Assembly: GCA_002450035.1 (NCBI GenBank)
Contig: DJYF01000006.1
Coordinates: 1 to 42,027, forward strand
Direction of reading: 5' to 3'
DNA: 42,027 nucleotides
From: Caryophanales bacterium UBA6985
GTDB taxonomy: Bacteria > Bacillota_I > Bacilli_A > RF39 > UBA660
A program made the position numbers and the translations under genes. Positions 7,579 through 15,226 of the stretch are shown here, piece after piece. Under the pieces are notes generated by a model. The model was not told the origin of the DNA and ran no database searches. It saw only the letters and a program-made list of their open reading frames with translations. The first letter of the stretch is position 1; each line of letters opens with the position of its first letter.

Positions 7579-8205
7579 TTAAACAACTGTATTTAAAAAT
7601 ATATCATTAGTAACTCCGTCTACTCCTATATAATCCTCCATAATGTCATCTTTATATTTTATCGTATATGCAATATAGTTATCTTTACTATATGTGGCCT
7701 CAACCCACTCGCTATCTTCACTTATTACTTCATCAAAAGACCAAATCCACATATTTTCAGGAGTGACTTTATTTTGAGTACGAATATAACTATAATGGTT
7801 TTCATCCATCAATCTAATATCATAATATGGAGTTCCTTCATCTATATCCCAACCACGACTTCTTAAATCTTCAGCATAATTATGGCCATAAAATATTATT
7901 GAGACAATACCTTTATAACCACCAGTATTAGTTAAACCCAAATCCTCTTTTATATCGAATATATATTCTAAATATTCATATCCACTTGGTCTTTTAAGTC
8001 CTTCAAATTCCTTTTTTACTAAGAATTTTTCTTGACCAGCAGAATACACTTTTTGCATAAACTCCTTAAAAGTCTTTTGTCTTGCAGTTTCAACAGTTTC
8101 AAGTACGGAAGGAATTGCTATAATCATTATTATTGCAAGTATAACAATTACAGCAAGCAATTCTACTAAAGTAAAACCTTTTCTTAAATTATTATCACGC
8201 ATCAT
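7579..8205 (-). CDS. Type IV prepilin-like protein, copy 1
   Basis: 208 residues. The N-terminus carries a textbook class III (prepilin) signal: a short polar leader with RKG, then FTLVELLAVIVILAIIMI, with cleavage expected after Gly10 and Glu at +5 of the mature protein. The hydrophobic stretch (about 11-33) is followed by an amphipathic helix (ETARQKTFKEFMQK) and a soluble C-terminal domain without cysteines. The second copy at 33982 has an identical hydrophobic segment and is similar to about residue 105, then diverges. No prepilin peptidase, assembly ATPase or platform gene is in the window, so export needs proteins encoded elsewhere. AAGGAT precedes the ATG; a second ATG follows immediately. 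It could be a minor pseudopilin of a ComG-like or secretion system. Confidence 0.85.
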   Translation of the reverse strand: MMRDNNLRKGFTLVELLAVIVILAIIMIIAIPSVLETVETARQKTFKEFMQKVYSAGQEKFLVKKEFEGLKRPSGYEYLEYIFDIKEDLGLTNTGGYKGIVSIIFYGHNYAEDLRSRGWDIDEGTPYYDIRLMDENHYSYIRTQNKVTPENMWIWSFDEVISEDSEWVEATYSKDNYIAYTIKYKDDIMEDYIGVDGVTNDIFLNTVV

Positions 8206-8262
8206 TACACATCCTTTCTACTTTCATAATTTCATAATAATGAAAAAAAAAATAAAGCATTT

Positions 8263-8287
8263 TTATAATTATTTACAATAATTATAA
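8263..8287 (-). terminator. Possible AT-only terminator of the HExxH gene
   Basis: Perfect 11 bp inverted repeat TTATAATTATT / AATAATTATAA with a 3-base loop that includes the stop codon of the gene at 8282-9079. A T10 run lies some 10-20 bases downstream on the minus strand. It is entirely A/T, so stability is doubtful. Confidence 0.35.
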
Positions 8288-9079
8288 TGTTCTTATTCTT
8301 TTCTTATAGCTATCAAAATCAATTTCTTCAAGTTTCTCGCACATTAAATATTCTTTTAAAATACTTACTAATGTATTTGGATCTACAAATAATCCATGAT
8401 TATAAGCAAGTTCAAAAGGAATTTCTTCGTTTTCATCTAACTTTAATCGACATCCAAATTGTCTAAGTGTATATTCAACAGGACATATAATTCTACCAAA
8501 TCTAACATTATAACCATTACCTGCTTCAATAAAATAATTTACTTTAGCCGCATTTTTTAAATTAGAACTATCAAATAAATCATAAACATGTAAAGATGCT
8601 TCCATGTTAGCATTACGTTCAAAAGAATAATTACATCCATTTTTATAATATCTTTTTATTTGACGATTATTAGCATTATTAACATAGGCATTTAATAATT
8701 CATATAAATCATTTATTACTTCATATTCATGCTTTTTCTCATTACCATATATAGCTTGTTTAACATGTTCAACTTCATGAAATATAAAAAAAGTATAAAA
8801 AAAATTATATAATTCTTCAAAAGAAAGTCCTTCAAAAGGAGTACTAATAGCAAACTTATATGTACTTTCTTCATAAGCTGGAAAATTAGCAAATAACTCA
8901 TAAGATTCTACATTAACACATAAACGATCATACTCGTCACTTTCAACTAATTTTATTCTACCATCTATTAGGCTATCTTTATTATAAGTATCAATAATAT
9001 CATGAAAATATGTCTTATCACATTTAACATTATTATCATTTATTATTTCTTTTAATCTTGCCTTTGTAATATTGTCCAT
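8282..9079 (-). CDS. Putative zinc metallopeptidase-like protein with HEVEH motif
   Basis: 265 residues, soluble, no signal peptide. Residues 101-105 read HEVEH, a zincin HExxH motif placed at the end of a hydrophobic helix (FFYTFFIF), as expected of an active-site helix. About 55 residues later FERNANMEASLHVYD supplies a candidate third ligand (E160), in an E-x2-A-x2-E-A arrangement reminiscent of gluzincins such as ImmA/IrrE. I do not recognise the family, and the rest of the sequence gives no further lead. AGGGTG precedes the ATG, and an extended -10 box lies at 9105-9113. It is monocistronic between two terminators. Cytoplasmic proteolysis, for example of a regulator, is possible; a non-catalytic relative is also possible. 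Confidence 0.7.
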   Translation of the reverse strand: MDNITKARLKEIINDNNVKCDKTYFHDIIDTYNKDSLIDGRIKLVESDEYDRLCVNVESYELFANFPAYEESTYKFAISTPFEGLSFEELYNFFYTFFIFHEVEHVKQAIYGNEKKHEYEVINDLYELLNAYVNNANNRQIKRYYKNGCNYSFERNANMEASLHVYDLFDSSNLKNAAKVNYFIEAGNGYNVRFGRIICPVEYTLRQFGCRLKLDENEEIPFELAYNHGLFVDPNTLVSILKEYLMCEKLEEIDFDSYKKRIRTL

Positions 9080-9104
9080 AACCTCACCCTATCATTTTAC
9101 AAAT

Positions 9105-9113
9105 ATTATATCA
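9105..9113 (-). promoter_or_regulatory. Promoter -10 of the HExxH gene (extended)
   Basis: Minus-strand TGATATAAT lies 26 bases upstream of the ATG at 9079 and directly after the terminator of the preceding gene. Confidence 0.55.
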
Positions 9114-9118
9114 CATAT

Positions 9119-9146
9119 AAAAAAGTTCTATTTCTAGAACTTTTTT
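9119..9146 (-). terminator. Terminator of the Pro-rich membrane protein gene
   Basis: AAAAAAGTTCTA, GAAA loop, TAGAACTTTTTT: 12 bp stem with a GNRA-type tetraloop ending in six T, 23 bases after the stop codon. Confidence 0.85.
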
Positions 9147-9169
9147 GTCTTAATCAAATACTTTTTAAA

Positions 9170-10225
9170 CTATTCATCAATTGTACAAGAAGTAGAAATA
9201 CCACTATCAACTATTGTTGGATTAGAAGCATCTAAATCGATATATTTTAATGTACATGTACCATTAATTCCTTGTGTTTCTTCACAATGTAAGAAATATA
9301 ATTTTTTATCTTTAACAACTGGTTTAATCATGATTTGATCAGAAAAATCTTCTTTTGTAGAAAAAGAAATTGAATAATCTGTTTCTCCTGCTGCAGTTCC
9401 ATTTTGATCATATAATTTTATATGATTATGTAATGCTGAAAGAACACATTCTTCTTCAAACATATCAACATATACATTTTTATTTGTAAAAGTTTTATTG
9501 TAAGAGCATTCTGTACAACTTTGATATTCTTTAATAAATTTATCATTTACTTTAATAGTTGTAGACCAATAATTATCACATATTGCTTCATCATATTCTG
9601 CTTTACAAGTATATTCTACTTTATTACCACCTATTTCAAATGATACTGCATCTCCTGTTGCTGCACATTTGTTATCCATATCAAAATCCAATACAGTTAA
9701 TACATTAGCAGTATCAACAATTAAACTCTTTTCATCATCATTTACTTTAGCAGCAGCAACATATTCATCTACGCTAGTAAAAGCAAGTTTATTTACTACA
9801 GCTGTTGTAGTTGTAGTAGTTGTCGTTGTCTTATTTTCATTTGTTTTATCTTTAGGTTTAAGTAAATCAGTATAAGTATATACTCCGTATCCACATACTC
9901 CAAGTAACACAATTACTAATAAAATAACAACAATTACGTTAGATTTCTTTTTATTAGGTGTAACAGCTGCAGATGGAGCTGGATTAACAGCTGGTTCAAC
10001 TGGAGTTACAGTTTGTACTACTTCAGCAGGTGTTGGTGTTTCTACAGGTTCAACTGGTGCAACTGGAGTCTCTACAACTGGAGGAACTGGTTGAACTGGC
10101 TCACTTGCCATTGGTTGAACTGGTTCTACTACTTCAGGTGTTGCAACTGTTGGTTGTTCAACAGGATTAGTATTAGTCACTTCTGTATTAACACTATTTA
10201 AATTGTTTTCTTGATTTTCATTCAT
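9170..10225 (-). CDS. Single-pass membrane protein: Pro/Val/Glu-rich cytoplasmic arm, Thr stalk, Cys-containing ectodomain
   Basis: 351 residues. There is no cleavable signal. Residues 21-90 are a low-complexity arm built from PVEP, PVET and TPVE units. KKK (92-94) and a hydrophobic helix (about 96-117) follow, then a short charged linker, a run of nine Thr (133-141) and a 210-residue extracellular domain with about ten cysteines, some in close pairs (CTEC), suggesting disulfides. The arm would be inside and the Thr stalk outside. The same order of parts occurs in the 641-residue protein at 17150. AGGAG precedes the ATG. The 3-base Thr repeat on the complementary strand makes a false Val-rich frame. 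I recognise no family; a surface sensor or adhesin-like role is only a guess. Confidence 0.75.
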   Translation of the reverse strand: MNENQENNLNSVNTEVTNTNPVEQPTVATPEVVEPVQPMASEPVQPVPPVVETPVAPVEPVETPTPAEVVQTVTPVEPAVNPAPSAAVTPNKKKSNVIVVILLVIVLLGVCGYGVYTYTDLLKPKDKTNENKTTTTTTTTTAVVNKLAFTSVDEYVAAAKVNDDEKSLIVDTANVLTVLDFDMDNKCAATGDAVSFEIGGNKVEYTCKAEYDEAICDNYWSTTIKVNDKFIKEYQSCTECSYNKTFTNKNVYVDMFEEECVLSALHNHIKLYDQNGTAAGETDYSISFSTKEDFSDQIMIKPVVKDKKLYFLHCEETQGINGTCTLKYIDLDASNPTIVDSGISTSCTIDE

Positions 10226-10267
10226 ATTTTATTCTCCTATTCTTATAATAAATAATAACACAAATAA

Positions 10268-10297
10268 AAAATAAATGGAATAATCTCCATTTATTTT
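10268..10297 (-). terminator. polA terminator overlapping its stop codon
   Basis: 12 bp stem AAAATAAATGGA / TCCATTTATTTT with a 6-base loop, followed by TT and further T. The polA stop codon (10291-10293) is inside the stem. Confidence 0.82.
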
Positions 10298-12846
10298 GTT
10301 TCATATAAATCTTTACCAAGATCAGTGGATACTTTTAAAGGTACGCTTAATTTAACAATATTTTGCATAATATCTTTAACAATACCTATTACTTCTTCCT
10401 CTTCACCTTTATAAATATCAAAAACTAATTCATCATGTATTTGAAGTAACATACGTGTTTTTATATTCTTCTTTTCAAACTCTTTATCTATTTTAATCAT
10501 TGCAAGTTTTAAAATATCAGCAGCAGTTCCTTGAATTGGGGTATTCATAGCCATTCTTTCACCACTTTGTCTAATCATATAGTTAGAATTATGGATTTCA
10601 TCTATAACTCTTTTTCTATTAAACATGGTTCTAACTTCTCCTGTTTTCTTACACTTTTCAACATTAGATTCAATGTATTCTCTTACACCAGGATATAGTT
10701 CATAGTATTTTTCAATAAACTCTTTTGCTTGTTTAGGAGAAATACCAATATTCTCACCTAAACCAAATCCCGATATACCATATACAATACCAAATATAAC
10801 ACTCTTAGCTACTCTTCTTTGATTCTTATCAACTTCCTCAAAAGGAATACCATATATATCTGATGCTACTCTTGTATGAATATCTTCATCTCTTTTAAAT
10901 GAATCTATTAAAGCTTTACATTCTGACATATGAGCAAGTACTCTTAATTCTATTTGAGAATAATCACAAGATAAAAATTCAGTATATTCAGGTAAAAATG
11001 CTTTTCTAATCATTTTTCCTAAATTATCTCTTGCAGGTATATTTTGTAAATTAGGATCAGTTGATGAAAGTCTTCCTGTTCTAGTTAATGTTTGTTGGTA
11101 AATTGTATGTATTTTACCATCACTTCTGATAAACTTTTGAAGTCCTTCTAAGTAAGTACTAGATAACTTAGTTAACTTTCTATATTCAAGTATTTTTTCA
11201 ATAATTGGATTTTCATCTTTAATCTTCTCCAATACTTCTTCTCCCGTTTGATAAGCACCAGTTTTAGTCTTCTTACCATGAGGAAGTCCAAGTTTATCAA
11301 ATAAAATATCACCTAATTGTTTAGGACTACTAATATTAAATTCTTCACCAGCCATACTATATATATCTTTTACTAAGTCATTTACTTGAGTATCAAGTTC
11401 ATCTTTCATTTTATTTAAAATAGAAGGATCACATATAATACCATTTAACTCCATCTTGGCAAGTACCTTTGTTAAAGGAAGTTCTATGTCATTAAGAACA
11501 CTTTCTAATTCTTCTTTTTTAATTCTCTTTATATAGTCTTCATATGTATCATATATAAACTTAGCTTTTAAAGGACTGATTTCTTTATCACTTAATTTGT
11601 TCTTAATTAATTCATGATATAAAGGAACTTCTATACCAGCATTATTCATTAAAACACCAATGTCATCTTTAGATACTTCATTTAAAAGGTATGAAGCTAT
11701 ATTTAAGTCATAGAATGTGCTCAAGTTTAAATCTTTAAGTAAACAAATATTTTTCTTTATTCCAAATGTTAAAAGATTTCTAGATTTTATTTCATCCATT
11801 ACTTCTTTAATCTTATCTTTTTCTACATAGAATAAATTAACACCATCATAAAGCCCCATTCCAAATATATTTGCATCATGATAGTTTTCATTATCACATT
11901 CAATATAATATGAAATATTATTCTTCTTATCTAATTCATCTATAGATTTTAATTCTTTAATTTCTTGTTTTTTAACTTCTTTTTTAGGTGTAATAGTTTT
12001 ATTTACTAATGAATAAAACTCTAATTCACGATAAAAGTCATTTAATTCATCAGTTGGACCACTATATTTTAAATCATCAAACTTAACTTTAATTGGAGCA
12101 TTCTTATCAATAGTTGCAAGTTTATATGAAAAATATGCATTTTCCTTATCATTAACAAGCTTTTCATGAGTTGCACCTTTTATTTCATCAATATGTTCAT
12201 ATATACCATCTAAAGTATCATACTCTTGAAGTAGTTTTAAAGCACCCTTTTCACCTATTCCTTTTACACCAGGAATATTATCACTTGCATCTCCCATAAT
12301 AGCTTTCAAATCAACTACTCTTGGAGGAATAATGCCATAATCCTCGAAGAAGTTCTTAGGGTTATATTTAATAAATCCTTTTGTTTGTAAAAGTTTAACA
12401 TTTACAACATCAGTTATCAATTGTAAATAATCATGATCACTTGTTACTAAAAGTGCATCCCATTCAGGATCTTCATTTGCCATTCTTGATAAAGTACCAA
12501 TAATATCATCAGCTTCATAACCTTCTAGTTCTAAATGTCTAATACCCATTTTTTCTAACAATGTAGGAGCATATGATAATTGAGTCTTTAATTCATCTGG
12601 AGTCTTTGCTCTTCCTGCTTTATAGTCTCCATATTCTTCATGTCTAAATGTTTTACCAATATCAAATGCAACTGCAAAGTATTCAGGATTTTCTTCTTGT
12701 ATAATTTTATTAATCATATTAACAAATCCATATAATGCATTTGTTGGAAGTCCCTTACTATTTTTCATTAAATTACCTGAGTAAGCAGTAGCAAAATATG
12801 CTCTAAACATTAGATTATTACCATCTACTAATACTATCTTTTTCAT
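10291..12846 (-). CDS. polA: DNA polymerase I
   Basis: 851 residues from the preferred start. It fills gaps and removes RNA primers in replication and repair. The N-terminal 5'-nuclease domain shows VDGNNLMFRAYFA, GYEADDIIGTL, TSDHDYLQLI and GDASDNIPGVKGIGEKGA. The polymerase domain shows motif A CDYSQIELR (Asp about 628), motif B RRVAKSVIFGIVYG (Lys about 681, Tyr about 689) and motif C QIHDELVFD (His-Asp-Glu about 804-806). The central exonuclease-like domain lacks the DxE metal site, as in Bacillus Pol I, so no proofreading is expected. The frame begins at a GTG-preceded ATG at 12858, but GGTGA lies just before the ATG at 12846, which gives the usual MKKIVLVDGN start. Confidence 0.96.
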   Translation of the reverse strand: MKKIVLVDGNNLMFRAYFATAYSGNLMKNSKGLPTNALYGFVNMINKIIQEENPEYFAVAFDIGKTFRHEEYGDYKAGRAKTPDELKTQLSYAPTLLEKMGIRHLELEGYEADDIIGTLSRMANEDPEWDALLVTSDHDYLQLITDVVNVKLLQTKGFIKYNPKNFFEDYGIIPPRVVDLKAIMGDASDNIPGVKGIGEKGALKLLQEYDTLDGIYEHIDEIKGATHEKLVNDKENAYFSYKLATIDKNAPIKVKFDDLKYSGPTDELNDFYRELEFYSLVNKTITPKKEVKKQEIKELKSIDELDKKNNISYYIECDNENYHDANIFGMGLYDGVNLFYVEKDKIKEVMDEIKSRNLLTFGIKKNICLLKDLNLSTFYDLNIASYLLNEVSKDDIGVLMNNAGIEVPLYHELIKNKLSDKEISPLKAKFIYDTYEDYIKRIKKEELESVLNDIELPLTKVLAKMELNGIICDPSILNKMKDELDTQVNDLVKDIYSMAGEEFNISSPKQLGDILFDKLGLPHGKKTKTGAYQTGEEVLEKIKDENPIIEKILEYRKLTKLSSTYLEGLQKFIRSDGKIHTIYQQTLTRTGRLSSTDPNLQNIPARDNLGKMIRKAFLPEYTEFLSCDYSQIELRVLAHMSECKALIDSFKRDEDIHTRVASDIYGIPFEEVDKNQRRVAKSVIFGIVYGISGFGLGENIGISPKQAKEFIEKYYELYPGVREYIESNVEKCKKTGEVRTMFNRKRVIDEIHNSNYMIRQSGERMAMNTPIQGTAADILKLAMIKIDKEFEKKNIKTRMLLQIHDELVFDIYKGEEEEVIGIVKDIMQNIVKLSVPLKVSTDLGKDLYETK

Positions 12847-12867
12847 GTACTTCACCATCCATATCTA

Positions 12868-12876
12868 ATTATATCA
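12868..12876 (-). promoter_or_regulatory. polA promoter -10 (extended)
   Basis: Minus-strand TGATATAAT lies 22 bases upstream of the ATG at 12846. The divergent promoter of the Cys-repeat surface protein lies about 50 bases away in the other direction. Confidence 0.55.
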
Positions 12877-12911
12877 AACTTTTATTATCTACACATAATA
12901 AACTTATCTTA

Positions 12912-12932
12912 AATACTTAACCATGATATAAT
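12912..12932 (+). promoter_or_regulatory. Promoter of the Cys-repeat surface protein, with a shared 13-base box
   Basis: An extended -10, TGATATAAT (12924-12932), lies 19 bases before the start codon. Immediately upstream is AATACTTAACCAT (12912-12924), an exact 13-base match to 17084-17096, upstream of the other plus-strand surface protein gene. Its position between -35 and -10 would suit a regulator site. Confidence 0.5.
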
Positions 12933-12951
12933 ATCTCCAGGATGTGACAAC

Positions 12952-13578
12952 ATGAATAAGAAAAATATATGTTTAATAATTATTATATTGTTATTATTAT
13001 TATTATTAATTATAAGCATTTTCTTTATTAATAAAATAAATAATAAGACTACAATAGATTCGAATAATAAAACAACTACTACTTTAAGAAAAACTAGTAA
13101 AGAAATTAGTAGTTCAACAACTAATACAACTATAGTTATTGATTCTAATACAAGAACAAATACTACTGTTACTACTAAAACTACAACTACTACTACAATT
13201 AAAACAACAACTACAACAAAAAGACAAACTACTAAAGAAACTACAACTACAGCAAAGAAGCCAAGTTGCCCCAATGAATTCACATTAGAAAATAATAAAT
13301 GTACTAAAACTATTGATGCAGTAAAAACATGTCCACCCAATATGGCAGATGTTGGTGGCGAAGATATACCTCAAGATGAGTATTGTATAAACCTATCGGA
13401 AGGTTATGAAACAACAGACTTAACTTGTCCAGATAATTACACAATAATGAAAATAATAACACTAGGTTCACCAGATAAATATCGTTGTAACCCACTTCAT
13501 AAGAAAGAATACAAATGTGAAGATGGTTACACATTACATGATACAAATAAATGCACAATAAGTATTAATCCACAATAA
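12952..13578 (+). CDS. Signal-anchored surface protein with Thr-rich stalk and four Cys-pair repeats
   Basis: 208 residues. A short basic N-terminus and one hydrophobic helix (about 7-28) anchor the protein. Residues 32-101 are a Thr/Ser/Lys-rich stalk with long Thr runs. Residues 103-208 hold eight cysteines in four pairs with 10-19 residues between partners: C106/C117, C127/C145, C159/C179 and C189/C201. Several units follow the pattern C-P/E-x-x-[FY]-T-[LI], as in CPNEFTLENNKC and CEDGYTLHDTNKC, so the ectodomain appears to be a run of small disulfide-bonded modules. AGGATGTGA precedes the ATG. A strong terminator follows directly after the stop. I know no named family. A cell-surface binding role is plausible but not shown. 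Confidence 0.75.
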   Translation: MNKKNICLIIIILLLLLLLIISIFFINKINNKTTIDSNNKTTTTLRKTSKEISSSTTNTTIVIDSNTRTNTTVTTKTTTTTTIKTTTTTKRQTTKETTTTAKKPSCPNEFTLENNKCTKTIDAVKTCPPNMADVGGEDIPQDEYCINLSEGYETTDLTCPDNYTIMKIITLGSPDKYRCNPLHKKEYKCEDGYTLHDTNKCTISINPQ

Positions 13579-13602
13579 AAGAATATCCAAATGGATATTC
13601 TT
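13579..13602. terminator. Bidirectional terminator between convergent genes
   Basis: 10 bp stem AAGAATATCC / GGATATTCTT with an AAAT loop. A run of T follows on the plus strand and TTTTATTG on the minus strand. It begins directly after the stop codon at 13576-13578 and serves the cohesin gene from the other side. Confidence 0.88.
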
Positions 13603-13609
13603 ATTTTTT

Positions 13610-15217
13610 TTACCAATCAAACTTTTCGGCGTCTTTTTCTTTTTTCTTTTCTTCTTTTTTCTTTTTCTTAGCTTCTGCTTTTTCTTTCTTTAATTCTTTT
13701 TTGCTTTTAGGTGCTTCTTCTTCAATTTCTTCATCTATTTCTTCTTCAACAGTTACTATTCTTTCTGCTTTAGTACCTTCTTCTAAAGGTTCCTCTTCCT
13801 CTCCTTCATCATCTTTAGGTGGAAGAGGCATTTCTTCTACATAAGCATCAGCTGAATCTTCTTCATCGTCTTCAAACATTTCTTCATTTTCTTCTAATGT
13901 TCGTTTTTGTGAATTATTTCTTCTCTTCTTTTCTTCATCAGACATTGTTGGTCTTTTAAATATAGCAATTAAAAGTAATAAAGCACATAAACCAATTAAA
14001 CCATAAATAACATATTTATAATTCTTTAGTTTTTCATTTAGATTTAATTCTAATTCATTATTATATAATTGAATAGACTCATCATCCTTATTATATCTAT
14101 AGTAGTTTTTCTTACCAGTTAGACTATCAAGACCATAGAAGATTATTTCTTTACTATTATTATTTAATAAATAACCTTCTATTTCATAACCGTTTATTTT
14201 AACTTTATTCTTAATATAGTTTTTAAATTCCTCAGATTCTTTTAAATCTTCCGGAATTACTTTAACTAAAACACCACTTAATTCAATATATTCTTTAACT
14301 AACTTATTATTATCATATATAACCATGATAATACTACCACTATTATCTTTAAGTCCTAATAACTTAATCTTAGTAACTTCACTTTCTAAAGCAGGTACAT
14401 CAGTACCTTCATAGTTAATTGTAATAGGATTAAATCCATCAAGTTCTTTTAACTCATCTATCTTTCTTACAACACTATAATCTTTATTATTAAATTTAAC
14501 TTTAATAGGATCTAATTCTTTTCTATAAACATTAACTACATATGTATTAGTGTTTCCTTTTTGAGCAGTTACAACTATTTCATATTTGTTATTTCCTTCT
14601 ACTAATTCAAAAGTACCTGTTCCTTTTACACTAGCTTTTGAGTCTTCTTTAGAAGCATTTATAGTAATACTAGTTACATCATTTTCAACTTCTACATTAT
14701 ATTCTTTAGTATTTTTATCAAATCCAGGATTAAGAGAATAGTTTACTACTTCAATACTCTTTAAATTAGCATTATCAGAGTAACTTGCTTCTATTTCTTC
14801 TTTAGTTTTAATATTAACAGTTGCACTACTAGTTGAAGTATTCATCGTTTGCATTGTGTCATAGTCATATAATAAAAATGATCTAGCACTTATAGTTGTA
14901 GTTCCTTTTGTTAAAGTTTTAAAAGTAAATGTATAAGTTTTACTCTTTGTTCCATTTGCAACAGTATTAGCCATATAAGAGCCTCCACCTTCTGCTCCAC
15001 TTGAAACAAGTTTTAACATGTTCTTATCATATCCTAAATCAACTTGCCAACTACCAATAGAACTACTACTAGATAACTTAACAGTTACAGTTATATTATT
15101 TCCTAATATTGCAGTACTTGATGAGTTTACATCAATTCTTGCATTTGATGCAAAAACTGCTGTAGGCATTAAAAGTAAGAATAATCCAACAACAAACAAA
15201 TTAATTTTTTTCTTCAT
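13610..15217 (-). CDS. Membrane-anchored cohesin-like protein with cadherin-like domain and charged cytoplasmic tail
   Basis: 535 residues. A signal peptide (about 1-24, cleavage near VFAS) is followed by a cohesin-like beta-sandwich (about 26-137). Its landmarks are an ARIDVNSSS start, alternating ITVTVKL strands, the GSWQVDLGYDKNMLKLVS segment, SKTYTFTFKTLTKGTTTIS and the YDYD turn. Residues 148-233 match a cadherin-like beta-sandwich repeat (ANLKSIEVVNYSLNPGFD start, VVNVYRK end). An unassigned region follows, then a transmembrane helix (about 401-420) and a roughly 115-residue cytoplasmic tail that is first Glu/Asp-rich, then Lys-rich. It lies 9 bases after the dockerin gene; AGGAGG overlaps the dockerin stop. 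This layout suggests a cell-surface receptor that docks the dockerin-bearing hydrolase through calcium-dependent binding. The cohesin call rests on pattern, not a profile search. Confidence 0.78.
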   Translation of the reverse strand: MKKKINLFVVGLFLLLMPTAVFASNARIDVNSSSTAILGNNITVTVKLSSSSSIGSWQVDLGYDKNMLKLVSSGAEGGGSYMANTVANGTKSKTYTFTFKTLTKGTTTISARSFLLYDYDTMQTMNTSTSSATVNIKTKEEIEASYSDNANLKSIEVVNYSLNPGFDKNTKEYNVEVENDVTSITINASKEDSKASVKGTGTFELVEGNNKYEIVVTAQKGNTNTYVVNVYRKELDPIKVKFNNKDYSVVRKIDELKELDGFNPITINYEGTDVPALESEVTKIKLLGLKDNSGSIIMVIYDNNKLVKEYIELSGVLVKVIPEDLKESEEFKNYIKNKVKINGYEIEGYLLNNNSKEIIFYGLDSLTGKKNYYRYNKDDESIQLYNNELELNLNEKLKNYKYVIYGLIGLCALLLLIAIFKRPTMSDEEKKRRNNSQKRTLEENEEMFEDDEEDSADAYVEEMPLPPKDDEGEEEEPLEEGTKAERIVTVEEEIDEEIEEEAPKSKKELKKEKAEAKKKKKEEKKKEKDAEKFDW

Positions 15218-15226
15218 ATTTACCTC

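Noticed and set aside
9669..9875. Plus-strand Val-rich frame inside the Pro-rich membrane protein gene
   Set aside because: It is a shadow of the Thr run of the minus-strand gene, without start signals.
10291..12846. Proofreading exonuclease activity in Pol I
   Set aside because: The central domain lacks the DxE metal-binding residues where they would be expected, as in Bacillus.
12909..13340. Long Val/Leu-rich open frame antisense to the Thr-rich surface protein
   Set aside because: It is the mirror of ACN-type Thr codons and Asn runs on the other strand, has no ribosome site or terminator, and overlaps the better supported gene at 12952.
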